The translations under genes were made by a program, and so were the position numbers. Shown here piece after piece: positions 15,128 through 22,584 of a stretch of DNA of 26,562 nucleotides. Source of the stretch: Acetobacteraceae bacterium (GTDB lineage: Bacteria; Pseudomonadota; Alphaproteobacteria; Acetobacterales; Acetobacteraceae); the NCBI GenBank assembly GCA_003506895.1, contig DNXO01000155.1:70563-97124 (forward strand), given 5' to 3'. The notes beneath the pieces are model-generated. The model did no database searches and was not told where the DNA came from. It saw only the letters and a list, made by a program, of their open reading frames with translations. Position 1 is the first letter of the stretch; the number at the start of each line of letters is the position of its first letter.

Positions 15128-15153
15128 GGCGCTAATACGCTTAAATGTGCCTG

Positions 15154-15172
15154 GGCCGGGCGTGTCCCGGCC
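15154..15172. terminator. Hairpin between convergent genes
   Basis: A 7-bp stem GGCCGGG/CCCGGCC with a 5-nt loop, 27 bp after the LpxR-like stop and 27 bp before the MmgE/PrpD stop. It probably serves as a bidirectional terminator and resembles the hairpins at 8174 and 19056. Confidence 0.5.
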
Positions 15173-15198
15173 AACCATGCCTTCGCTTTTTTCCGTGC

Positions 15199-16596
15199 CT
15201 ATTCCCCGGCCAACCGGGCCGACATCAGCGGCGCTGCCAGTCGCATCAGTGTGGAAACATCGGCGGTTGAGTCGATCCCCAGCACTGCGCTCGCCAGTGC
15301 CGCGGCCCGGTCCGCGCCCAGCACGGCATCCGTCAGCCCCGCGAACTTCGCACGCAATTCGGGCTCCGACAGGAAGTTGGACGGTTCGCCCTTCGGCACC
15401 ACGACCTTGCGTTCGAACGTCTGACCCCTGGCCGCGATCGTCAGCTTGCCGGACATGTTGGTGGGGAACTCGGCCTCGATCTCCGGATCGAACGCGCATT
15501 CCACCTTCGGCAGCAATCCCCGCACCGTCGGGTCCTGCAGCAGCGCATAGCTGTCCCAGCCCATTGCCCCGGTCGCCAGCGCGGAGGCGATCACGAACGG
15601 CCCGCTGAACTGGCCATCCACCACATTCTCCGGGTTGGCCTTCTTCTCGCTTGGGGCGCCGATCAGCATCATGCCCGACCGCGGCAGCCCCAACCGGACG
15701 GAGGTGATCTCCCCCGGCTTGATGTCGTTCGCCGCCCGCAGTGCCAGCGCCGCGTCGATGCCGGCGTGGCCGTACCGGCAGGACGGATACGGCTTCACCG
15801 CCGTGTTCATCAGTTCCCACACGGTGCCCAGATCCTGCACCGCGCGGTCCGGCGTTGGGTTCGGCGCATAGGCACGCATGAACCCGTGCTTGCCCTCCAA
15901 AGCCTCCGACGCACCCTTGAATCCCTCGCGCACAAGAGCCGCCGCCATCAGCCCGTTCGTCGCCGCCCAACCAACCTGGAACCGCTTCGTCCACGCTCCA
16001 TTCGCCAGAAACTGCAAACTGCCCGCGGTCTGCGACAGCACCGTGCCCAACGTGTTGGCAACCCCGTCGGCATCCAGCCCAAACACTCGCGCCGCCGCTG
16101 CCGCCGCCCCGAACGCGCCGCACGTGGCGGTGGGATGATACCCACGGTCGTAATGCTCTGCCGCCGGCAGCGCGAGTGCGACCCGGCACGTCATCTCATA
16201 CCCGGCGATAATCCCGGCCAGCACATCGGCGCCCGAGGCGCCAACCATTTCACCCGCCGCCAGCGCCGCCGGGATCACGGGCGCGCCTGGATGCAACGAC
16301 CCGGCGGCATGCGTGTCGTCGAAATCCAGCGAGTGCGCCAACGCCCCATTCAGGAACGCAGCCCCGGCGGGGGTATAACGCGCCGCATCGCCAAACACGC
16401 CCGAGTTCCCCGAAGCCATCCCCATCGCCCGCGCCGCCGCCAGGAAAGACGCCGTGCTCTCCGCATCATGACGCGCTCGGACGATATTCCCGACCAGATC
16501 CAGTACCAGGAAACGTGCCCGGTTGACGACCTCGGGCGGCACGGCATCCAGCCGGATACCGGCGGTGAATGCGGACAGGGTGGCGGTCACGCCCAT
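15199..16596 (-). CDS. MmgE/PrpD family protein
   Basis: A 465-residue cytoplasmic protein of the MmgE/PrpD family, which includes 2-methylcitrate dehydratase, cis-aconitate decarboxylase and iminodisuccinate epimerase. The helical N-terminal domain carries AHSLDFDDTHAAGSLHPGAP, the active-site signature with the Asp-Asp-Thr-His core. The C-terminal domain has NTAVKPYPSCRYGHAGIDAA, another conserved block with Lys and His. ATG 16596 is preceded by AGGAGGAA at 8-nt spacing, so the longer frame to 16698 is rejected. No prpB, prpC or other methylcitrate genes are adjacent, so the substrate is unknown. Confidence 0.9.
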   Translation of the reverse strand: MGVTATLSAFTAGIRLDAVPPEVVNRARFLVLDLVGNIVRARHDAESTASFLAAARAMGMASGNSGVFGDAARYTPAGAAFLNGALAHSLDFDDTHAAGSLHPGAPVIPAALAAGEMVGASGADVLAGIIAGYEMTCRVALALPAAEHYDRGYHPTATCGAFGAAAAAARVFGLDADGVANTLGTVLSQTAGSLQFLANGAWTKRFQVGWAATNGLMAAALVREGFKGASEALEGKHGFMRAYAPNPTPDRAVQDLGTVWELMNTAVKPYPSCRYGHAGIDAALALRAANDIKPGEITSVRLGLPRSGMMLIGAPSEKKANPENVVDGQFSGPFVIASALATGAMGWDSYALLQDPTVRGLLPKVECAFDPEIEAEFPTNMSGKLTIAARGQTFERKVVVPKGEPSNFLSEPELRAKFAGLTDAVLGADRAAALASAVLGIDSTADVSTLMRLAAPLMSARLAGE

Positions 16597-16696
16597 GGCT
16601 TGGTTCCTCCTGACGACTTGCCGGTAGTCTGTCGGATATGGGACAGAAGGCCAAGGCCATACGCAGGCACCGCGGCTCTTCCCCTTAGGTAAACTC

Positions 16697-17206
16697 ATGA
16701 CAGACTATGTGGCGCTGCTCCGCGCGGTGAACGTCGGCGGGCGAGGCATCCTCAAAATGGAGGACTTGCAGGCGATCTGCGTCGCCCGAGGCCTGGAAAA
16801 CGTCCGGACCCAGGGTCAAAGCGGCAACGTCCTGTTCCAAAGCGACCGCACCGAACGATCCCTGAAGCAGGAGCTTGAACGCGCGGCCACCGACAAGATG
16901 GGAAGAACCGTCGGCGTTCTGATCCGCACCATGCCCGAACTCCGGGCGGCCTTGAACGCAAATCCCTTCCGCATGGCCGACCCCTCGCTCGTCGGGGTGA
17001 TCTTCCTGCCCAAAGCCTTGCCGACCAGGCTGCTGACCGAACTCGCGCTAGAGGGTCCGGAAGACGTCCAAATGATTGGCCGCGAGGTGTTCGTCCACTA
17101 CCCCGACGGCATGGGACGCTCGAAGCTGAAACTCCCCTTCGCCGCGGACGGCACGACCCGCAACCTGAACACCATCGCCAAAATACTCGCCATGGCCGGG
17201 GCCTGA
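16697..17206 (+). CDS. DUF1697 family protein
   Basis: A 169-residue soluble protein. It starts MTDYVALLRAVNVGGRGILKM, the hallmark of DUF1697 (xALLRgINVGG), followed by GLENVRTQGQSGNVLFQS, IRTMPELRA, NPF and the closing SKLKLP...TTRNLNTI block. The biochemical role of the family is unknown. The gene is divergent from MmgE/PrpD over 100 bp and 59 bp upstream of the ABC transporter on the same strand, so the two may share a transcript. The ribosome site is weak. Confidence 0.92.
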   Translation: MTDYVALLRAVNVGGRGILKMEDLQAICVARGLENVRTQGQSGNVLFQSDRTERSLKQELERAATDKMGRTVGVLIRTMPELRAALNANPFRMADPSLVGVIFLPKALPTRLLTELALEGPEDVQMIGREVFVHYPDGMGRSKLKLPFAADGTTRNLNTIAKILAMAGA

Positions 17207-17265
17207 ACAACGATCTCCCCCTCCCGCATGGCGAAACCGCGCGTCTGCTGATACACGCCGCCGCC

Positions 17266-19017
17266 ATGACCACGAAGCGCTCCGACCGCACCTTCGAACT
17301 GCTCCGCCGCCTGTGGCGGGAGCATCTGATCCACCACAAGGCCCGCCTGCTTCTGGTGACGGCGCTGACCCTGCTGATGGCAGGCACCACGGCGCTGTAT
17401 CCGGTGGTCATCAACCACGCCTTCGACATGTTCACCGCCCATGACCAGCGGATTCTCTATCAAATCCCGGCGCTGGTGATCTTCGTCACCGGCGTGAAGG
17501 CCATCGCGCAGTATTTCCAGAACGTGCAGGTCCAGCAGGTCGTCCTGCTCGTGATCCGTGAGCTGCAAGGCCGCATGTTCGCCCACCTGACGCGCGCCGA
17601 CCTCGCCCGCATGGCGCGCGAGGCGCCCGCCCAGCTCGCCGCCCACTTCACCACCGACGCCGCCACGATCCGCGAGGCGCTGACAAAGGCCGTCAACGGC
17701 GTCGCCGACGTCATCACCGTCATCGGCCTCGTCGGCAGCATGATCTACCTGAACTGGCTGCTCTCGCTGATCGCCGCCGCCATGTATCCGCTGGCGATCA
17801 TGCCGATCGAGCGCATCGGCCGGCGGGTCCGCAAGGCCTCCGGCGGCATGCAGGAACGCGTCGGCGCGACCGCCGCCCTGCTGAACGAGAGCTTCGCCCA
17901 GGCCCGCACCGTCCGCGCCTATCGGCTGGAGGCGCAGGAAAGTCGCCGGGCGGAAGCCGCCTTCGCGGACCTTTACAAATCCCTTCTGCGAATGACCAAA
18001 AGCCGCTCCCGCGTCGAACCGGTCCTGGAGGTTCTGGGCGGCGCCGCCGTCGCCGCCGTCATTGGGTTCGAGGGCTGGCGCGCCGCCGTCAGCGACCACG
18101 CCCTGGGCGATTTCACCGGCTTCGTTGCCGCCCTGCTGATCGCCGCCCGCCCATTGCGCGCCCTCGGTTCGCTGAATGCCGCGCTGCAAGAGGGCCTCGC
18201 CGGCATGGTACGCGTCTTCACCATCATCGACGAGCAACCGACGATCAAGGACAACCCGGGCGCCACGCCGCTCCCCGTCGGTCTAGGCCACGTCGAGTTC
18301 GATGACGTCCGCTTCGTCTATCCCGATGGCCGCGAGGGCCTGCGTGGCCTGTCGTTCGAGGCACTGCCCGGCACCACCGTCGCCTTGGTCGGTCCGTCCG
18401 GCGGCGGCAAGTCAACCGCATTGTCGATGATCCCAAGGTTGCAGGACGCAACCGCCGGTGCCGTGCGCGTCGATGGGGCCGACATCCGCATCGTCACCCT
18501 CGCCAGCCTGCGCGATTCCATCGCCTATGTCGGCCAGGACGCCCTGCTGTTCGACGACACCGTGGCCGCGAACATCGGTATGGGCCGCCCTACGGCCTCG
18601 CGCGCGGAAATCGAGACCGCCGCCGAGGCCGCCGCCGCCGCCGGATTCATCGCGGCCCTGCCGTTGGGCTACGAAACTATCGTCGGCCCCGGTGGTCAGC
18701 GCCTCTCCGGCGGCCAGCGCCAGCGCGTTTCCCTCGCTCGGGCGCTCCTCCGCAATCCCCGCATCCTACTGCTGGATGAGGCTACCAGCGCGCTCGACAC
18801 CGAAAGCGAGGCCGCCGTCCAAACCGCCCTGGCGGCGCTGAGAAAGGGCCGGACCACCATCGTCATTGCCCACCGCCTGTCCACCGTCCGCGACGCCGAC
18901 CTGGTCGTCGCGCTGGCCGATGGTCGCGCCCAGGAAAGCGGCACCCACGCCCAACTGATGGATCAAGACGGACTGTATGCCCGCCTTGTCCGCAGTCAGA
19001 GCCTGCTGGGGGCGTAA
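17266..19017 (+). CDS. ABC exporter, fused permease-ATPase (MsbA-like)
   Basis: A 583-residue half-transporter that would act as a homodimer in the inner membrane. The transmembrane domain (about 20-320) includes the Q-loop-coupling-type region HLTRADLARMAREAPAQL. The nucleotide-binding domain (about 342-580) has Walker A GPSGGGKST (376-384), the Q loop YVGQDALLFDD, signature LSGGQ (480-484), Walker B ILLLDEAT (500-507) and switch His536. It is the same size as MsbA-type lipid or drug exporters; with an LpxR-like and a GT2 gene nearby, lipid A export is possible but not shown. No Shine-Dalgarno is obvious before ATG 17266. Confidence 0.92.
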   Translation: MTTKRSDRTFELLRRLWREHLIHHKARLLLVTALTLLMAGTTALYPVVINHAFDMFTAHDQRILYQIPALVIFVTGVKAIAQYFQNVQVQQVVLLVIRELQGRMFAHLTRADLARMAREAPAQLAAHFTTDAATIREALTKAVNGVADVITVIGLVGSMIYLNWLLSLIAAAMYPLAIMPIERIGRRVRKASGGMQERVGATAALLNESFAQARTVRAYRLEAQESRRAEAAFADLYKSLLRMTKSRSRVEPVLEVLGGAAVAAVIGFEGWRAAVSDHALGDFTGFVAALLIAARPLRALGSLNAALQEGLAGMVRVFTIIDEQPTIKDNPGATPLPVGLGHVEFDDVRFVYPDGREGLRGLSFEALPGTTVALVGPSGGGKSTALSMIPRLQDATAGAVRVDGADIRIVTLASLRDSIAYVGQDALLFDDTVAANIGMGRPTASRAEIETAAEAAAAAGFIAALPLGYETIVGPGGQRLSGGQRQRVSLARALLRNPRILLLDEATSALDTESEAAVQTALAALRKGRTTIVIAHRLSTVRDADLVVALADGRAQESGTHAQLMDQDGLYARLVRSQSLLGA

Positions 19018-19055
19018 CCGGGGCCGGAGCAGAGCGTTCTCTTTCCTTTCTCGTT

Positions 19056-19077
19056 ATGGTCGGGCATGTCCGGCCAT
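19056..19077 (+). terminator. Hairpin after the ABC exporter
   Basis: A 9-bp stem (19056-19064 with 19069-19077, including two G-U pairs) around a CATG loop, 39 bp after the stop. It resembles the other post-stop hairpins in the window. Confidence 0.45.
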
Positions 19078-19240
19078 CTGCGCACGGACCACAGGCGCAC
19101 CGGCGACCGTGCAAAAGACCCGCCCACGACGGGAGAGTGAAGGCTACCGCGAGGAAGCCACCGCAACTGAAACCAATTTGTAAATCCGCTCGTGCCTCAA
19201 TGCCGGTAGTTCGCAACCGAACCCGGGTATTCAGCGCATC

Positions 19241-19489
19241 ATGATCAGCCTGTTTCAATCAGACGCAAACCCCGGAGTCTTCGGCTTCACCAGGGACGCG
19301 ACGGGCCAAAACCTTCCGGCGCGCTTTGCACCCTGGCGGAAAAATCCACGGGCGGGATCGTTGTTTCTGGGTGCCGGTGAATCGTCCGCCCAGGTTGGCA
19401 CCGGCGACCCGGTTATCCGCGCCGTGGAGACCCAGGGGTACTATCTGGTGGGCACGCCACCCCGGCAGGCGCGTTACCGTCACTGGTAA
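19241..19489 (+). CDS. Small hypothetical protein with FTRDATGQNLP core
   Basis: An 82-residue soluble protein. The segment VFGFTRDATGQNLPARFAPW resembles a family of short proteobacterial proteins with the pattern F-T-x-D-x-[TS]-G-x-N-L-P-x-x-x-x-P-W; I recall this pattern but know no function. The middle (SLFLGAGESSAQVGTGDPVIRAVETQGYYLV) also looks like real protein: balanced composition and a predicted helix-strand end. ATG 19241 has no clear ribosome site. It ends 9 bp before the convergent SDR stop. The 220 bp before it hold only the hairpin at 19056. Confidence 0.6.
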   Translation: MISLFQSDANPGVFGFTRDATGQNLPARFAPWRKNPRAGSLFLGAGESSAQVGTGDPVIRAVETQGYYLVGTPPRQARYRHW

Positions 19490-19498
19490 CATGCCGCC

Positions 19499-20233
19499 TC
19501 AGTTGAACGACATTCCGCCCGACAGCGCGACCGTCTGTCCGGTCATGTATCCGTTCCCAATCAGCATCATCACGACCTGTGCCACCTCGTCGCTGGTGCC
19601 GAAGCGACCCAGCGGGATCCTCGCGGGGGAAGAGGCAAGGCCGGACTTCACCATATCCGTCTCGATCAACGACGGCGCCACGGCGTTTACGGTGATCCCC
19701 TGCTTGACCAGCCGGGCGGCATAGCCTCGGGTCAAGCCCTCCATCCCGGCCTTGGACGCATTGTAGTGCAGCCCGACGCCGCCAGCCCCACGCGCCGCGC
19801 CCGATGAGATGTTGACGATCCGCCCCCATGCCTGCGCCCGCATATGCGGCAGCACCGCCTGGGTGCAGAGGAACGCGGATTTCAGGTTCACCGCGATGGT
19901 CTGGTCGAAATCCGCTTCGGTCAGGTCGTCGATCCCGCGGATCAGCGCGATACCGGCGTTGTTGATCAGAATGTCGATCGGCCCAAGCTCGGCTTCCACC
20001 TTCGCGGTCATGGCCGCAACCGCTTCGCCCTTGGACACATCCGCCGCCACGGTGATTGCGCGGCGCCCCATGGCGCGAACCGACGCCGCTACGTTTTCCG
20101 CGTCGCTACCGCGTTCCCGGTAGTTGATGGCGATATCGGCACCTGCGTCGGCCAACGCCAGCGCGATAGCCGCCCCGATGCCGCGCGATCCACCAGTAAC
20201 GAGGGCAATGCGGCCTTTGAGATCGACTGTCAT
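19499..20233 (-). CDS. SDR-family oxidoreductase (FabG-like)
   Basis: A 244-residue classical short-chain dehydrogenase. The cofactor motif is TGGSRGIG (13-20), NNAG is at 91-94, the active-site Ser is in NISSGA (141-146), and Tyr157/Lys161 form YxxxK. The Rossmann fold ends with LSGGMSFN. It is close to 3-oxoacyl-ACP reductases in length and sequence, but the context (zinc ADH and class II aldolase upstream on the same strand) suggests oxidation or reduction of a sugar-acid or polyol intermediate. GGGAGG precedes ATG 20233. The gap to the aldolase gene (279 bp) contains a MITE-like insertion, so the operon may be split. Confidence 0.9.
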   Translation of the reverse strand: MTVDLKGRIALVTGGSRGIGAAIALALADAGADIAINYRERGSDAENVAASVRAMGRRAITVAADVSKGEAVAAMTAKVEAELGPIDILINNAGIALIRGIDDLTEADFDQTIAVNLKSAFLCTQAVLPHMRAQAWGRIVNISSGAARGAGGVGLHYNASKAGMEGLTRGYAARLVKQGITVNAVAPSLIETDMVKSGLASSPARIPLGRFGTSDEVAQVVMMLIGNGYMTGQTVALSGGMSFN

Positions 20234-20338
20234 AACGCCTCCCGAACGTATCGCCGCGGCGAGGCGGTCGATTTGATAATGGCTATACTGGGTGGGGGGC
20301 TGCTCCTTTGGGATAGGGGGCGCTGAAGCGAAGCAGGT

Positions 20339-20491
20339 AAGTGGACACGAAGTCTCACGGAGTGCGCACGAAATTCCACAAAGGAAATGATCGGGTGCGT
20401 GTCGCCGGTGACCATCATTTTCGCACCCACCGAAATGGCCTGGGCCACCTCACTCGGGCGACGTTTTCTCAGTGAGACTTCTTGTCCACTT
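20339..20491. mobile_element. 153-bp MITE-like element with 24-bp terminal inverted repeats
   Basis: The ends 20339-20362 and 20468-20491 are inverted repeats matching at 22 of 24 positions (outer core AAGTGGACA.GAAGTCTCAC). The interior of about 105 bp has no transposase motif. A minus-strand frame runs through it but has no recognisable protein character. No target duplication was identified. Size and structure fit a non-autonomous miniature element or a deleted insertion sequence; an invertible switch is a less likely alternative. It separates the aldolase and SDR genes. Confidence 0.65.
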
Positions 20492-20512
20492 GTCCCTTTG
20501 ATAACCCCCAAC

Positions 20513-21130
20513 TCACCGAGGCCCATAAGTCTTAAACCGCTCCCGCGCCGCCGCCATCTCCTCCGCCGTCAGCAGCCGAGGCGTTCCCGCCGACAATGCC
20601 ATCAGATACTGCCGGCACAGCGTCTCCAACAATACAGCCCGCCCCAACGCCGCCCTCGCCGACCCCGCGCAAACGATCATCCCATGATTGCCTAGCAGGC
20701 ACGCCGTCCGCCCCCGGATCGCCTCCGCCGCATGATCCGCCAGCGCTGGAGTTCCGAACGTGACGTAAGGCGCGCAGCGGACATCGACCCCGCCGAACCG
20801 CACGACCATGTAATGAAATGCCGGCAGCCCCGACCCAAGACATGCCAGGGCGGTACAGGCATCGGCATGCGTATGAACCACGAAAGCCGCATCCGGACAT
20901 TCCCGGTAAACCGCCGCGTGCAGCGCCCACTCGCTGGATGGAATGCCGCCGCCGTCGGCCACCACCCCGTCCATCGAAACATCCACCAGCGTGAAGTCCG
21001 CCGCCGGATCGCCGCCGGACGGGGTGATCACCATCCCCGCCGGCAACCGAGCACTCACGTTCCCCGAACTGCCGACGATCAGTCCCCGATCAGACAGAGA
21101 CCGATACAGCCAGGAAACGTCCTCGCGCAT
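20513..21130 (-). CDS. Class II aldolase/adducin family protein
   Basis: A 205-residue zinc aldolase or epimerase of the L-fuculose/L-ribulose-phosphate type. SSGN (21-24) binds the phosphate, Glu67 in SSEWALH is the catalytic acid, and His86, His88 (VHTHAD) and His149 (LGNHGM) are the zinc ligands, so all expected ligands are present. It would cleave a phosphorylated sugar or sugar acid or a 4-hydroxy-2-oxo acid; decarboxylating members (e.g. OtnC-like) also exist. Its ATG overlaps the ADH stop as TGATG, which implies translational coupling. Confidence 0.9.
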   Translation of the reverse strand: MREDVSWLYRSLSDRGLIVGSSGNVSARLPAGMVITPSGGDPAADFTLVDVSMDGVVADGGGIPSSEWALHAAVYRECPDAAFVVHTHADACTALACLGSGLPAFHYMVVRFGGVDVRCAPYVTFGTPALADHAAEAIRGRTACLLGNHGMIVCAGSARAALGRAVLLETLCRQYLMALSAGTPRLLTAEEMAAARERFKTYGPR

Positions 21131-22182
21131 CAGATCAGGAACACGCCTTTGCCGTCCGACTGCTTGTCGAACAGCTTGTACGCCTGATCCGCCTGATCCA
21201 GCGTCCAGCGGTGGGTGAACAGCTTGTCAACATCGACGTTCCGCTCCACGCAGAAATCCGCGCACTCCGCCTGGATGATGTTGGAGAACGTCCACGACGC
21301 CACCAGCGTCATTTGCCGCCGCAGCAGGTTCGGACTGACGTCGATATGCACGTCGCCGCCTTCACCCACGAAGCACATCGTCCCCCACACCTTGGTGGAT
21401 TGGATCGCCTGCAACCGCGCGCCGGGATTGGACGAGGTATCCAGCGTCAGGTCGGCATACTTGCCGTGCGTCAGCTCCTTGATCGCCCCGACCGGATCGT
21501 TCGACCCCGGATTGACCACCTCATCGGCACCAAATTCCTTCGCCCGCTCCAGCCGTTGCGCATTGACATCCAACGCAATGACCTTCGCGCCCATCGCCTT
21601 GGCGAACTGCGTCGCCGCCAGCCCGACTGGCCCCTGACCGAAGATCGCGATGGTATCGCGGCCCGAGATGTTCATCCGCCGCAGCGCCCCGTACGCCGTT
21701 CCAGACCCGCAAGCGATCGCCGCGCCGGCCGAGAAAGACAGTTCCTCGCGCAGCGGCACCAGCGTGTTGGCCGGCACCGCCATGAACTTCGCATGCCCGC
21801 CATGGGCGTTGTTGCCATACACTTTAACCGGCACTTCCTGGCAAAGTTGCTGCCAGCCGGATTTGCAATGACCGCACTGGGTGCAGCCCTGGTAATGGTG
21901 CACCATTACCCGCTGGCCGATATGGGCCTCGGCCGGCAGCACGTCCGGCCCGATGGCGACTACCACGCCGCAAGGCTCATGCCCGCCGATCGTCGGGTTC
22001 GGATTGGCCGGCAGCCCGGTGCCCGCCCGCGCTTGTCCCCGGGGCCGCCGATACTGATGCAAGTCCGACCCGCACATGCCGGAGGCCTTCATCTCCAGCA
22101 CCACCTCACCCGGCCCGGGCGTGGGGTCCGGGAACGTCATCAGTTCCAGTTCGCGTTCACCGGTAAATACGACACCTTGCAT
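21130..22182 (-). CDS. Zinc-dependent medium-chain alcohol dehydrogenase
   Basis: A 350-residue MDR-family dehydrogenase of the threonine/sorbitol dehydrogenase branch. Catalytic zinc ligands are Cys37 (MCGSD) and His68-Glu69 (GGHEPCG). The structural zinc cysteines are Cys100, 103, 106 and 114. The NAD(P) motif is FGQGPVG (181-187) with an acidic residue in VIALDVN, which suggests NAD. ATG 22182 is preceded by GGAGGAAACCC; the frame extends to 22233 without a better start. It is first in the minus-strand set ADH-aldolase-SDR, probably for a sugar-acid or polyol. Confidence 0.92.
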   Translation of the reverse strand: MQGVVFTGERELELMTFPDPTPGPGEVVLEMKASGMCGSDLHQYRRPRGQARAGTGLPANPNPTIGGHEPCGVVVAIGPDVLPAEAHIGQRVMVHHYQGCTQCGHCKSGWQQLCQEVPVKVYGNNAHGGHAKFMAVPANTLVPLREELSFSAGAAIACGSGTAYGALRRMNISGRDTIAIFGQGPVGLAATQFAKAMGAKVIALDVNAQRLERAKEFGADEVVNPGSNDPVGAIKELTHGKYADLTLDTSSNPGARLQAIQSTKVWGTMCFVGEGGDVHIDVSPNLLRRQMTLVASWTFSNIIQAECADFCVERNVDVDKLFTHRWTLDQADQAYKLFDKQSDGKGVFLI

Positions 22183-22284
22183 GGGTTTCCTCCGACTTCT
22201 TGAATCTGCCCGACACTCTAATCCCATTTTCACCCAGGGGAACCGGGGAATGGATTCGGCACCCCCTCACCGAACCGCCGGCTG

Positions 22285-22440
22285 ACAACCGTGATCTCGG
22301 TCTTCGGCGATGTCCTGGAGACCCGGGTTTGCCTGGAGTCGGTCGTGCGGACGCGGTGTCCCGACGTCGGCGCGGTCATGATCGTCAATGACAATCCCGG
22401 CGACCGGGCGATCAGCTTCCTCCCGCAGGGGCGTCGTATT
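22285..22440 (+). pseudogene. Remnant of a GT2 glycosyltransferase N-terminus
   Basis: From GTG 22291 the frame reads VISVFGDVLETRVCLESV and then a PDVGAVMIVNDNPGD segment. This matches the start of GT2 enzymes (beta1, the helix with CLESV, then the VVxDxSPD loop). After about 22405 the similarity to GT2 ends and no DxD or acceptor domain follows; the frame degenerates into low-complexity Arg/Pro sequence. It has no ribosome site. The rest of the gap between the ADH and kinase genes (22183-22584) contains nothing else recognisable except the hairpin at 22558. Confidence 0.45.
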
Positions 22441-22557
22441 CCCATTCCCAATCGACATCGCGAACGTGGCTTCCCTGCTTCAGGGCATATACCAGCGAAA
22501 CTCACGATCGCCCGCGGTCATCGTGCCGCGGAGACGGGCCCAAAGCGATCGCACCGG

Positions 22558-22576
22558 CGGCGCCATCCCGGCGCCG
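22558..22576 (-). terminator. Hairpin after the hybrid kinase gene
   Basis: A 7-bp perfect stem CGGCGCC/GGCGCCG with a 5-nt loop, 8 bp after the kinase stop on the minus strand. There is no T tract. Confidence 0.4.
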
Positions 22577-22584
22577 CGGAACCG

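Noticed and set aside
20339..20491. Invertible promoter switch
   Set aside because: The inverted ends would allow it, but no site-specific recombinase lies nearby and the size and ends fit a miniature transposon better.
20230..20526. A minus-strand open frame of 98 codons across the MITE-like element
   Set aside because: It spans the inverted repeats and flanking DNA, shows no transposase motif, and its ends lie in unrelated sequence.
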